Shown: positions 31,564-42,498 of the stretch, piece after piece
Layout of the letters: the number at the start of each line of letters is the position of its first letter
How positions within the stretch are numbered: the first letter of the stretch is position 1
NCBI RefSeq assembly: GCF_035222375.1
Contig: NC_085888.1
Span: forward strand, 620,001-684,000
DNA from: Podospora pseudocomata
Lineage: Eukaryota; Ascomycota; Sordariomycetes; Sordariales; Podosporaceae
Reading direction: 5' to 3'
DNA length: 64,000 bases
The notes under the pieces: model-generated
The model's database searches: none
What the model was told of the DNA's origin: nothing
The model's input: the letters and a program-made list of their open reading frames with translations, nothing else
Program-made: the position numbers and the translations under genes

Positions 31564-34075
31564 ATGCCGAGAAAGAAGAGCCCTCAAGAGTTCTTTTGCC
31601 GGGGAAAAGACAGGGGCTCAGAAAATTGCACGGAGGGAATAGACAGCTCCGCAGTTCACAAAAAGATCACGGACAAAGTCATGAAATGTTACCAGCGCAT
31701 GGTTGATCTGTGGAACCAGTGAGGTCCACAAACTCCTACTAACTGTTCGCTTCTAATATCCGTTTCAGATATGCCGGAGACCACCTCGGTGCGAGCCCTT
31801 ACGACCTCAAGACTCTGAAGGACTTTGTGAAAGATATTGCATTTGGTATTGATGGTGCGGAAGACAACTCAGACCCAGCGGAAGGGACTGTCATGGTGTA
31901 TTGGAAACAGTTATGGCGGGCTGGCGTCGTGAAAATGATGCTATTCCCAAAAATATCACACTCTCGGTTACGAATGTATGTATATGCACCATTTCTTTGA
32001 TCGACTGGCCTAAGCTAACTGGTTTGATGGCAGTTATTAAGTACGAGTTACCCGACATACTCAGGACAGAGGGCAAGGAGATCTTGAAAAATAAGCGGCC
32101 AAGAAGATTCGGTACCAAAAACCACTTTCTTCACTTGGGGAGGCAATTATGGGGGAACGATTGGGTGGTGTGCGACAAGCCAGCGACGAGGATGTACGAC
32201 TGGGCGGATTTGCTTTCAATTGTGTGTTCCTCTGCACGTGTCGGTTGAATACATCGAGTCTACTTGCCGGGCGGGATCCGGCCGTGGTTTATATTACAGG
32301 GTAAGCATTACCGAGTATCCGCATTGTCGTGCAATCGTACAAGCTGACGAAGAAATACCTCAGAATGTGACTTTTGGAGTCTTTCTCAACGAACATGGCA
32401 ACGCGGAGTTTGCCGTTCAGCTAGTTCGAGATGCAAAGGGTATGACGGATAACCCTGCTAAAAGGTGAGAGACTGGCTGCCCGGCTTTGCTGACGGAAAC
32501 GATCCCTCTAATCAAGTTCTGTAGGCCCGAGCACTCACTCTATGAAGGACTAGGAGAGATACCACTTATCTGTAACCCCATGCTTCCGATATTGGCCATT
32601 CTCATTGGCACAAAGGCTTTCAAGGATTACGAAACCATAGAAGATCTACTCAACATACAACCATCAGAAAGCGAGATGATCCACTTACAGTGGAAGGAAA
32701 GCGTCCTTGACTTGCCCTTTTTCAAGAGCATGTCTGCAAGAGGTACGCCGGGAAAGATAGAAACGGCGACTGCATTCAGCAAGCGCCTTAGGCTCCTGGG
32801 TTTCCGCGCTGGGTATTCAGGTCCTCCCACAATTCACGACTTTAGAGCTGAGGGGCTATACTGGATTGGTACGTATATGGAGGTCCTCTTCCCAGCCCGA
32901 GCTGATAACCCTTTCACACAGATAAGTTATACACCGTTGCCCAGAGAATGAAGCATGCTGGCCAGAAAGACCCCAACACGTACAACAACCATTATCAGCC
33001 CAATAATAGCGGTACAGATTGCCAGGGCTGCTATTTCGGCCTTGATGTGCGCAACATCGCCAACGATCTCTTCCGCGGCTTAACACTTGCGCGCAACCCA
33101 CAGCTGTGGCAGACTCTCCCAGCAGAAAAGCAAGAAGAGTTCCAAAATAGCCCTGATTTTTCCAAAATAGAGAACGAGCTTGCAACTCTGCAGAGACAGC
33201 GAGACACGGACTCAGTCACACGCCATAGGAACCTTTACGCCGAAAGACGAAGGTTGATTGAGAAAGAAGTCCGAAAGTACCAGAAAGCTCAAACGATCCG
33301 TCCCAGCGGAGACAGGTTCTTGCAATGCTACCACCGATTATATTCGACCGCGTCCGATTTCTTATGCCCGAACGCGACCGCCTCGCATCTACTCTTTTCG
33401 ATATTCATGCATTACGGAGTCCAACTGGTCTCAGCGCCATACGGGATATGGTTGCACTGTGTGTGAGAAAGATGCCGAAGTAGAGTTCCGACCTGGTTTA
33501 GAGCCGGAGAAATGCTATTGCTCTAGTAGGCCACACCAGCGGAAACTAGTCAAATCTACCGATAGCAACATCAAAACACAATCTTTCTACGACTGGAAAC
33601 ACATATACCGTTGCTATAAGAACAGTCGCACCGACTTTGCGGAGCTTTGCTTCTTGTGCAACCACTGGGTTTTCGGGGAAGCACAATGGAGCAATCATTG
33701 CCAAACACATCTAAACTGTCCGGAGAAACTGCCCATCCAATGCGATCCTCTCATATACGGCAACATCCTCGCCGCTGCAGGCTACTGTTTGTTCTGTATG
33801 GCGGATGTTTCACTACCGCCTGAGGAGCGACTGCGCCAGTTTCTGGACAAATATCTGTGGAAGGATCATGTTCACGACCACTACGAGAAATACGTCCAAA
33901 TGACTGCTGATGAGAAGAAATCGATCGATTGCCCACATATTGGAGGTCGATGCGGTTCAGCATTTAAATCCGTTAGGCATTTCAGCTTTCATCTTCTAGA
34001 TGTTCATTGCCCCGGCTTTACCAAAGAATCGGGCGTGTTGGAGATGGCTACGAAGGTAGGCACCGACAGCGCCAC
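31564..34075 (+). pseudogene. Broken DUF3435 tyrosine-recombinase-like gene (Starship-captain type) with C-terminal zinc-finger region
   Basis: Starts MPRKKSPQEFFCRGKDRGSE. At least five introns with normal borders can be seen: 31719-31768, about 31980-32033, 32302-32363, 32466-32524 and about 32869-32921. Family landmarks include GWRRENDAIPKNITLSVTN, RMYDWADLLSIVCSSAR, the PPTIHDFRAEGLYWI block, QRMKHAGQKDPNTYNNHY (the region of the recombinase H-x-x-R/Tyr site) and DLFRGLTLARNPQLWQTLP. The LMPERDRLASTLF block and a Cys/His-rich tail (CFLCNHWVFGEAQWSNHCQ, CPHIGGRCGSAFKSVRHFSF) follow. About four frame changes interrupt it (near 31900, 32245, 33310 and 33465), so it is a pseudogene. DUF3435 proteins mobilise Starship giant transposons. 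The 3' end runs up to the convergent GMC gene. Confidence 0.75.
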
Positions 34076-34087
34076 ATCGCCCAAACC

Positions 34088-36140
34088 TCACCACCGCCTA
34101 GCATCCGCCAAAACATCCACACTCGCCTTCTCACTCAACAAAAACGTGCTCAGCACCGGGAACGCCCCTGGCGTCTTGGGAAACGCACTCCCATCCACCA
34201 CCCTCAACCCATCCACGCCCCTAACCCTAAACTTGCTATCCAACACCGCCAACCGATCCCTATCCCCACCAATAGCACAGGTACTAGTAGCATGATGCCC
34301 AAAACTCTGATCCCTCGCCCACTCCTTATCCCCAGCAAAACAACCCGTCCCCCCGTCACAAGGCGGCTCAGTAGTCGTCATCGGCCCCGTCGGCCCCTCC
34401 ACATTCCCATAAACCCTCCTCCCCCAAGCAGCCGCCTCAGCCAACGCTCCCAAATCTTGATCAGCCCCCGTCTGGAACATCTCAAAGTTAATCAGGGGAG
34501 TATCCTGCGGATTTGCACTCCTCAACCTAACAGTCCCCGCCTGGGAAATAGGATTGATCTTTACAACCGAAAAGCCAAACACCCCCAACGGATCAGGAGG
34601 GATAGCTACAGCCGCATCATTGGGCCAATACCCCCTGAACGCAAAATTCGCCAGACTAAACACGAGAATGTCAAGCTCCCCATCACCGGAGTAGTTCGTC
34701 TTGAGCATAAAAGCGTTTGTGTTTGCCGCTGGGCGGGCATAGGGGCCAAGACCCTGATACCAGAGGTCGATGCACGGATCTGGGACGCCGGGAGGGCCGA
34801 AGCCGAAGAAGCAGTCTGGCTCGCCTGGGATGGGGATCGTGAAGAAGGGTTGATTGTCTTTTGCGATGCCGACGACGGGGTATTCGGGGTTGTCTTGGAG
34901 GCGGGAGCCAACGCCGGGGAGGTCGACTAGAACGGAGATATTGAGCGAGCGGAGGTGTTCTTTTGGGCCGATTCCTGAGAGTTGGAGGAGTTGCGGGGTG
35001 TTGAAGACGCCGCCGGAGAGAATGACTTCTTTGCGGGCTCTGACGGTGCGTTTGGTGCCTGTGTTGGAAGGGTTGTGGCGGGCGTCGGCCGAGTAGAGGG
35101 ATTGTCCTTCGAGGTACTCGACTCCGATGGCACGGGGCTTCTTGTTTCGGGGTCTGTCGAAGACGACTTTGGTCACGAGGCTGTTTGTTTTGAGGGTCAG
35201 GGGGTAGCGAGGAGATCCACTGGGTTTTTTGGCAGCCAGAGTGTCAAGGACGATGGTGCGGGCACTGAAACGACCCCAGGTTTGGTTGGCGTGGAAAGGA
35301 AGGCCGAAAAGACCTTGGGTTGTGTCTCGAGATGGAGAGGGGTTGTTGAGATCGCGAGTCACATCGGTGAGCGCGTTGTTGGGGTTGCCGCCGATGGATG
35401 CGATCATAGACCTGAAGACGGAGAGAATGCCGGGACTGCGAGAGTAGACCTCGCCATCATTTCCGTTGATGTCGAGATAGCCATTGAATCCATGGCCCAG
35501 GGTTCCGGGTGGGAGATAATGGTTCCTCTCAACACGCGTGAAGATCTTGCGAATGTTGTCACCGCTGTGGGATTGTCAGTTCTCGACAAAGCCGCATATC
35601 TTGTGAGGGGATCACCAACCTCCAGCTGCGGTCACCCGTTTTCCTCCAAATTTCATCCCAGGTGCTCTTGCTGGGCAACACTGTAACGCCGGCGTTGATG
35701 ACCGACGACCCACCGAGAGTCGCGCCCCGGGGGTAGAAAACACCCAAAGGCGTGGCATCAGCTGGAGCAGAGCTTCCATTGCCAACGAACAAGGTCCCGT
35801 CAGCTCGTCTCCATGTCAGGTGGTTGTTCTTCAGCTGCTGCGTGTCGTCGCCATACTGCCTCACGTAAAATCCCCAGCGGTTGGCATTGGACGTACTGCC
35901 GACATTGATGAGCTGTGTTCCAATATCGGCGCTCTGGTCATCGCCTGCCTCCAGGAGCAAGACAGAGTATCCGGCTTTGGCGAGGTTGGAAGCAAGTGGA
36001 GATCCGCCGGGTCCACTGCCTACAATCACATAGTCGTAGACATCTTGATTGTTGTTGTTGCCGCCACCTGGAATAGCAAGTGCGGGGGTGGCGCACAGGG
36101 CCAGAATGGCCGTCAAGCAATGCGTAAATTTGGCTGCCAT
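34088..36140 (-). CDS. Secreted GMC oxidoreductase (AA3-type)
   Basis: Exons 36140-35620 and 35564-34088 (intron 55 bp, donor GTTGGT, acceptor CACAG) encode 665 aa. A signal peptide (HCLTAILALCATPALA) precedes the FAD Rossmann motif VIVGSGPGGSPLASNL (about 38-53) with the acidic EAGDD end. GMC signature 1 is near PRGATLGGSSVINAGV, and signature 2 near GGVFNTPQLLQLSGIGP. The catalytic His region near the C-terminus is DQSFGHHATSTCAIG. Members oxidise alcohols, sugars or aryl alcohols and release H2O2 or reduce quinones outside the cell. Substrate cannot be read from sequence. It is convergent with the DUF3435 pseudogene, whose decayed end abuts its stop. Confidence 0.93.
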
Positions 36141-36660
36141 TATTGCGACTGAAGAGAAGAAAGAAACCGATTGTAAATGTCTGGCAAAGCTCTACCTCCT
36201 CTTATACCACTGCAGTCATCTTCACCTTACCAAGGAACTAAGCCATACTTGGTTGATATTCTGCTCTCCAAGCCATGGTGCAATAGTGCTGATTTGGGAA
36301 TCCGAACCAGCGCAACAGCAAGTCTGGAACCGTCATCAGTCATCACACCTTTACGTGGCATGCCAGGGGTGTACCAGCATTAGTCGGGGAAAGCCTTACC
36401 TGAACAGTCAGGAACTGCGTGATTGTGGTGGACAATATTCTGCGCCTCGTGGTAGTATTTGCTGCAATGCAACGCTAGCTTACGCCATGCAGCTCCGAAC
36501 CAAGCTGATGGGCAGGCTCTTCAGTGGTTGGCTCTGGGGAGCAGGGTTCTGAATGTGCCGAGTCGATGATCACGTTATGCCAACGCTTGTCTTTTCCGTC
36601 TACTTACGACATGTGCCTTTTCAGCTGGACATGTCATGAATCGAGATGCACCTAGAGACA
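36141..36660. other. Promoter of GMC gene, otherwise gene-less
   Basis: 520 bp, no supported gene. Start of a gene-poor 3.4-kb stretch. Confidence 0.4.
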
Positions 36661-36786
36661 GCTACTGGGAGTAGGCCCTTTTACAGAAACCGAGTAGGCC
36701 TTCACAAATCTGAGTTAAAAGGGCTTTATAGATGGTTAATAGGCGTTTGCAGATAGCCACCAGGCGTTGAAGGTCAGGTAATAGAG
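36661..36786. repeat. Diverged 21-bp minisatellite
   Basis: Units TTTATAGATGGTTAATAGGCG and TTTGCAGATAGCCACCAGGCG are preceded by two or three and followed by one more degenerate copy. On the minus strand the units read as seven-residue leucine-rich repeats (LLTIYKA, LVAICKR, LLGFCKR). It may be the relic of a heptad-repeat gene. Confidence 0.5.
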
Positions 36787-37539
36787 TTGTCTCGTATCTA
36801 AAAGGTCTCTCTAAGGAGTCGAAACGATACCTATCTAGAGTAATCTCGGGAGACATGCCTTCCAGGCTCAACCACCTTACACAGGGCAGCTAAGGAGGCG
36901 CCTGGGTGTCTCTTTGTTTAGCGTGAGCCGCTCGGGAGTTGTATCTTCCTCTCGTTCAACGATAGCGAAGCAGCTACCCTGAAACTTGCCTCGGTACTGC
37001 CACAGGCTACCAAGAGCAGAAAATACATTTACCACCTGCGTACCACCTTTACTCAACTTCCAAAGGTTCTGGACTCCGGGACACCATTGAAGTGCACAAT
37101 AAAACCGTGGAAATGAATGTATGATGTACAGAAGGCGCAGGAGATCTATGGACTTCTTGTATATATGATCTTCAGCGAACCCACTCTCATTCCCCATTCT
37201 TAACTCCAGCAAGCATCCAGTACCAGAGACACCATAACTAACTCTTGGCTCGGCATGTCCTGGTCGCTGATGTAGGATACCGCAATAACTGCATAGTAGT
37301 CGAAGCTGCTGTACCCTTCAATTCCACCGGTGAAATAAACCCGGGTTCTCTGTTGTCCTTGACCTGGGTAACTAACCATCTGCATCTTTGGCCGGTTGTG
37401 TCCAAGCCATTCATCCTCGTCTTCGGTCTCCCTGAAACGATACGTGCCGAGCCTTCCCTTCCCCCAGATCCCACAATCAAAACAGCACTTTTGTAGCGGG
37501 AAAACAATGACGAACCCAGCAAACCTTCCACACTAGCAC
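36787..37539. other. Gene-less stretch
   Basis: About 750 bp with no supported gene on either strand. Confidence 0.4.
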
Positions 37540-37740
37540 CGCTCAGTGCGCAGCGCAGCGTTGATCTCCGGAATGAAGTATGAGGCCAGTTTGGTGGTGA
37601 TTAGCCTGACGATGACTTGGTTTCCACACTTGGTAGCGAATCGACAGTCGGGTAGATCTGTGGTCGGGTAGATCTGTGGTCGGGTAGGTGTGTGTTTGTA
37701 TCTCTTGACATCCTGTTGTGCGCTGATCATCTGGCATTGC
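37540..37740 (-). pseudogene. Fragment of an F-box-type gene
   Basis: The minus strand reads LPDCRFATKCGNQVIVRLITTKLASYFI, matching in pattern the segment ESRFRVTYGDELLVVIILTK LAPHL of the relic at 38.1-38.6 kb. The upstream F-box itself is replaced by a small tandem repeat. Fragment only. Confidence 0.4.
37647..37690. repeat. 16-bp tandem repeat, about 2.6 copies
   Basis: GTCGGGTAGATCTGTG is repeated in tandem. Confidence 0.7.
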
Positions 37741-38142
37741 CCTGCTGTGAAGAAAAGTGGATTGATTGTTTCGAGTCCTCCAAGACCCTACGTAGTGGTA
37801 TTAGCCAAGCAACAATAAAGCTAATGGTAAGACGACGTGACGGGTGACAAAATGACACAGGCCACACTTTTAGATACGCATTCTGACTAGGTAGCGATGC
37901 AAGCATACATGGTTCTTGGACTCATGAAGGGATCTGCTATGCTTGGTTGGACGCCTATTACATCATCTAGTCTTTAGCTACCTGCCTACCGGCCTTAGGT
38001 ATATCAAATAAGGTCCCTGGCTAAGTGTCTTCTTGGCTGAGATCTGTCCACTCCGGGGTCTCGTCCTCCACGGAATCCACCCATGAAATACAGTGGTTTT
38101 CCTCATTTCCAGGACACCAGCTAAGGGAAGGATAAAATATGT

Positions 38143-38626
38143 TCACAACCCGTCTACCCTCGTCACTTGCCTCCCACAACTTCTACGCTTCAGGGCATCA
38201 TTTAAGTGTGGCGCCAGCTTGGTTAAAATGATGACGACGAGCAGCTCGTCCCCGTAGGTTACTCTAAAGCGGGACTCAGGTTGGTGACCAGACTCCAGGT
38301 GCGACGGTTGGTACGCATAAAACTGCAAGAGATGCGATATCGAGTTAGTGCATAGCCTCATAGATCAGCTCAAGTGGGAATTTCTCCAAGGCTCCGAGGT
38401 TGGCATTCGGGGGTTTGACAGGAAACATGTCGCTGCTTCGAGGGAGGTGCGAATGGATGTGGATGTGATGTTGATCGCTTCGTGCCCCTGCTCATCAAGC
38501 TCCGGGTTATGCCAAGAAGCAACACGGAGAATGGCACTCTTGTCCAAGTCGTCCATGGGATATGGTTTGCTGCGGCGCCATTCGGGAAAGGCTCATGATC
38601 TGAGTCGGCGTCGTCGTCGGTCATGG
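38143..38626 (-). pseudogene. Broken F-box protein gene
   Basis: The F-box core is readable as LGALEKFPLELIYEAMH followed by TAA and LDIASLAVL, then in a shifted frame FMRTNRRTWSLVTNL, then GDELLVVIILTKLAPHLND. The TAA stands where a Gln codon (CAA) is expected in F-boxes (EAMHQLDIASL), a CpA-to-TpA change. F-box proteins are substrate receptors of SCF ubiquitin ligases. It is clearly non-functional. Confidence 0.55.
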
Positions 38627-38732
38627 CTGCTCCCCAAGTTGGGTGTTTGCGGTCGATTGAGAAGTATTTTGTCGGTGGGTGGGTAGGTAGGTGAGAAAAG
38701 CTGTTGGTCAAAAGAAAAACTGCAACGGGCAA

Positions 38733-39504
38733 AAAGCTGCATTTATAGGTACTGGCTTGAGTTTGTCATCTGTACCCAAACCTTAACGAGCCTGTTGGCT
38801 AACCTTTGAGAGCTTTCGTGACGCCTATCAATGTAAGGTAAACTACGCATCTACCTTATCTTTGGAGACTTACGACCTAGGCAGGGATCATCCAAAGCTT
38901 ACAAGCATAGAAAACGTTATGTCCATGAGACGGGACTCAAGCTTGACCATATCAGTATTTTCAATCTTGGATGTCAGGCCCAGCCTTGCTACTCGAAATG
39001 GAAGGCATATCCCATGAGTTCAATGCACTTGAGAGTTGGGTACATACGTGACCGAATGGAGCAGCTGATAGCCTGTCTCCCTCAACGACCAACAAGTGGA
39101 AACGACTGAAACTCATCATCTCCCTAGACGTGAAACAAAATCTCTTGGTGGACAGCTAACCTTGGAAGTGCTGCAACAGCCTTCTCGGCCCAGCATCGCA
39201 TCTTGCCATTTTTGCCAGAATATTTGGCAAGAACCAGATGACAAAATGTCTCTCTGCTCTCATCGTCCCTGAGAAGCAAAAAGATCCTTCATCTGAGTCC
39301 CAAAACATGATACAGCTCCAGGAAAAGCATTCAAAAATGGGCGATCCTCAAATGAAGCAGGCCCCCTTCTCCACCTTCCCTAGCTTCTCTATGCTTATTT
39401 TCCCATCCTTCCACCGTATAATCCCTCAGCTATTCTTTCTTCCACCCCGTCAGTTCAACCCAATTACCCCCGGCCCTCGATACTCACACCACTGCCCATC
39501 ATTG
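38733..39504. other. Gene-less stretch
   Basis: No supported gene. From 39238 the frame of the following gene is already open (see its entry). Confidence 0.4.
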
Positions 39505-39575
39505 TCTCTTCAACCACCATCCTCTCTTCGACCACCATCCTCTCTTCGACCACCATCCTTTCTTCCACCACCAAT
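39505..39575. repeat. 18-bp tandem repeat, four copies
   Basis: Unit TCTCTTCGACCACCATCC, 20-91 bp before the ATG at 39595. It keeps the downstream reading frame and would read SLRPPS per unit if translated. Confidence 0.75.
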
Positions 39576-39594
39576 CTACATCAGCAACCCCAAA

Positions 39595-40685
39595 ATGACC
39601 ACTCTCCACAACCACCCCATCCTCTCCCTCTACCCCCCCATCGACTCAGTACGGGGCGACATAGCCCAACTCATCAAACCCCCTCCCACCGTCCCTTCAA
39701 CCCTCTCTTCCACTCCCGATCTCACACCCTTTCATTTCCTCAACACCCAACGTGACATCACTGCCATCACCGACGCTCCTTCCTCCGACAACACTCAAAT
39801 CGACAAGCAGCTCAAAGAATTCTGGAACAAAGGCCGCGAGTACGGGCTGCAGGAAGGAGCGTTGAAAGCCGCCAAGAACAAGGCAGCGGTCTTGACAGGG
39901 ATGAAACTTTTCTTTGGGGTGGTGGTGGATAGTGCTCCTGTTGTTGAGGAAGGAGGTGATAAGGGGGGGATTGAGACGGAAAGATCAAGCGGGATGGAGA
40001 TGGTGATTTGGACGCCCGATACCAACAATAAGGACACTGATGATGAAGAGGGGACAGAAGAGGGTGATTTACTTGATTTTGATGAGATGGGCGGTAACAA
40101 TGTTGAAGGGGGTCTGGGTATGGCTGAGACTATCGACAGTCTCAGTGATGAGCAAGTGCCCGTCACCATGGAGCAGTCTAACTCTCTCAATGCTACGACC
40201 GCCCCAATCGACGCCCTCTACGAACGGTTCAGCATACCCTCACTGTTCAATACCCAGCCTGTGGCACCCAACTTCTACAGCACCCGTACCATCCCACCCT
40301 ACCCATTTGATGGTGATGCCGAGCAGCCAGACGTCCTCCTCCTCGGCCCTCTCAGCGAGCCTACCTTTAAGGACTGGAAGCGCGACCACGGCCGCGGCTA
40401 TATAATGGGCAAGGCCATGGGAGTCTTCTCTACCACTCTCATTCAGAAGAATCCTAACGAGACTTACGTCAAAGTCGAGTTTCACTCCCGCCGTACAAGA
40501 GATGATGCGCTGAGGGTGTTTGGTGGCGTTGTGGATGAGAAAGAGGGTCCGTTGTTTCTGAAGGGCGGGTATCCTTGGTAAGTGCATCAACACGACATCG
40601 CAAGAACCACCCATGATACTGACCAATGTGTAGCGGTGGAACCATCATGTTTGCTTGGAAGTGGAGGGGGGTGGATACAGACTGA
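39595..40685 (+). CDS. Hypothetical protein, 344 aa
   Basis: Exons 39595-40577 and 40634-40685 (intron 56 bp, GTAAGT ... TGTAG). The start is the ATG with strong context (CCAAAATGACC). The same frame stays open back to 39238, so a Pro-rich extension of 119 residues cannot be excluded. Visible parts: a helical segment DKQLKEFWNKGREYGLQEGA, a long acidic linker (TDDEEGTEEGDLLDFDEMGG) and a C-terminal domain with RTIPPYPFDGDAEQPDVLLL and ETYVKVEFHSRRTRDDALRV, ending CGGTIMFAWKWRG. The C-terminal domain has an RRM-like beta-alpha-beta feel but no confident match. Soluble, function unknown. Confidence 0.7.
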
Positions 40686-40942
40686 ACACATCTCCATGAA
40701 TTCCATGGCTCGATGTCGCTCCAGAGCTCTCACTGCTTAAACCGTTGGAAGTGGGCGGTGAAAATATCTATCTGAATATGTTACCCACACTGCGGCCATG
40801 AGGTACATACGGGTATCTGGTAGCTGGGCTAGCAAGATTTCATTTTTCTGCCATCTCAACTCAAGACCAATAACATGGTAATATTACGTCAAAGCCCAAG
40901 TGCTCGCACCCATCTTGAACCATTCTTGATCACATATCCATC

Positions 40943-42255
40943 TCATTCCGCATCCTCCCACTGATCAATTAAATCCCCCATCCCCACACCCTGCACCAAC
41001 CTCTCCATATTCACCCTCACACTCAACCTCACATACGGCGTCATCTCCTTATCCTTATTCACAAACCCACCCCCAGGCGCCGTGATATCTGAAGCTGCCC
41101 CCTTGCCATAGTGATGACTGAACAGCGGAGGCTGCACAGTAACGCAAACCGGTCGGTTCCCGGTCTCTCGAGGATAAAGTCCATCACACCAGTCCCCCAG
41201 CATCAAATCCCACCCTGCCGTCAACGTCTTCAACCCGAACTGGTATAGCAACTTCCGAGCACCTTTTTGACTGACAGCGTATGCTTGGGTGCACGTTGTC
41301 TTGTCCGAGGCATGCACGACTCTCGTGTGGGGTGCGTACTCTTTGGCAAGCGAGTCTTGGAGGGCAAAGGGATGCGCCTTCAGATGCTTGGCATCAGGCA
41401 CGGTGACATCGCTGGGGATGGTAACTCTCAGCAAAGGGACTCTGTTCATTGTTGGCGTTTTACTTTTGTGGGCGACAATAGTAGAGGCAGATGGAAATTG
41501 CGTGCCGCAATGACCCAACCACAGGACATCCCAGCTGTCCCCGTACGGTGTAAGGCGCGAGCGAAGATTTATCGGTATCTGAGAGACCGAGAGTTCGGAA
41601 CGGTCCTCGGTGTCTGCAAGCGTCGATCTCGTTCTCGGGGCTGGTTGAGTGAAGGCTCTCGCAGCCTGAGCAAAAACTTGCATCTGTTCTTTGAGCCGGA
41701 TGTCCCAGTCTGCGTCGTCTTCGAGGATAAGGGCGCTGGTTAAGTTATCTTGCACAATGCTGTCATCATATATCAGAATGAACATTTCCATCCAAGGGAA
41801 GCAATATAGGCCCACCGCTGCAACGCATTCATATGCGCCCTCCAGGACCCCTTATTTCCCTTTGAGATCTTCTTATCCCAGCTGTCACCTGGTAGAACCC
41901 TCTCAGGCACGTCCTTGCCGTCAATACCGTCGATCCATTTGACGTCAAGCCTCGTCAGAGCAGCGGCCAAAGTCATGGCATCGCGCCTGTCTGATCTCTC
42001 TGGGAGGTTGATGACGAATATCTCCTGGAACTGTTCAGAATATCAGCCAGCTGCCCTGGGGGCAAGAGTGTCAGGTGGCAGTGCAATACTTACACCCAGT
42101 GTGGAATTCAGAATGTCGGAGAAGGCCTTGCCCTGTACTCGCGGGTAGTGAATGCCGCCATCAGACTGCAGACCCTGCGGCCCAAAGAACCAAAACACCA
42201 CCAGGACAACAACAACTATGAGAGCCAGGTACCGGTGACCAAAGAGCACAGGCAT
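40943..42255 (-). CDS. Glycosyltransferase family 25 protein (type II membrane)
   Basis: Exons 42255-42094, 42030-41816 and 41759-40943 encode 397 aa. The N-terminal signal anchor is RYLALIVVVVLVVFWFFG. The GT25 start motif FQEIFVINLPERSDRRDAM is completed by splice 1, and splice 2 rebuilds WRAHMNALQRIVQDNLTSAL, leading into LILEDDADWD with the acidic metal-binding residues. Later blocks are WDVLWLGHCG, CTQAYAVSQKGARKLLYQFG and DLMLGDWCDG. GT25 enzymes add galactose or glucose to proteins or LPS-like glycans. In fungi they are Golgi proteins of unknown acceptor. The start at 42255 is preferred because the anchor follows directly. Confidence 0.9.
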
Positions 42256-42498
42256 GGTGGATCCATCGAAGCTGGGCTGTTGGGCGGAAATGTTGAAGTG
42301 TGAAGTTCCTGAGCCAAGACATGACGTTGGGATATAGTTTGACCAGCGGGTGGAAGCGACGACGTGGAGGTTGGAGAAGGTGGGTAAATGCGGATAAAAT
42401 CGCCGTTTTTCTTGATGGCGGGAAGGTGCCAAGCTACCGATCAGATCTCAAAGAGCCGCCTCCTCTTGATGACTGTCGTAATGCATTCGGAGTCCGTT

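Noticed and set aside
34007-35686. Long plus-strand frames across the GMC gene
   Set aside because: They are antisense shadows of a well-supported GMC oxidoreductase.
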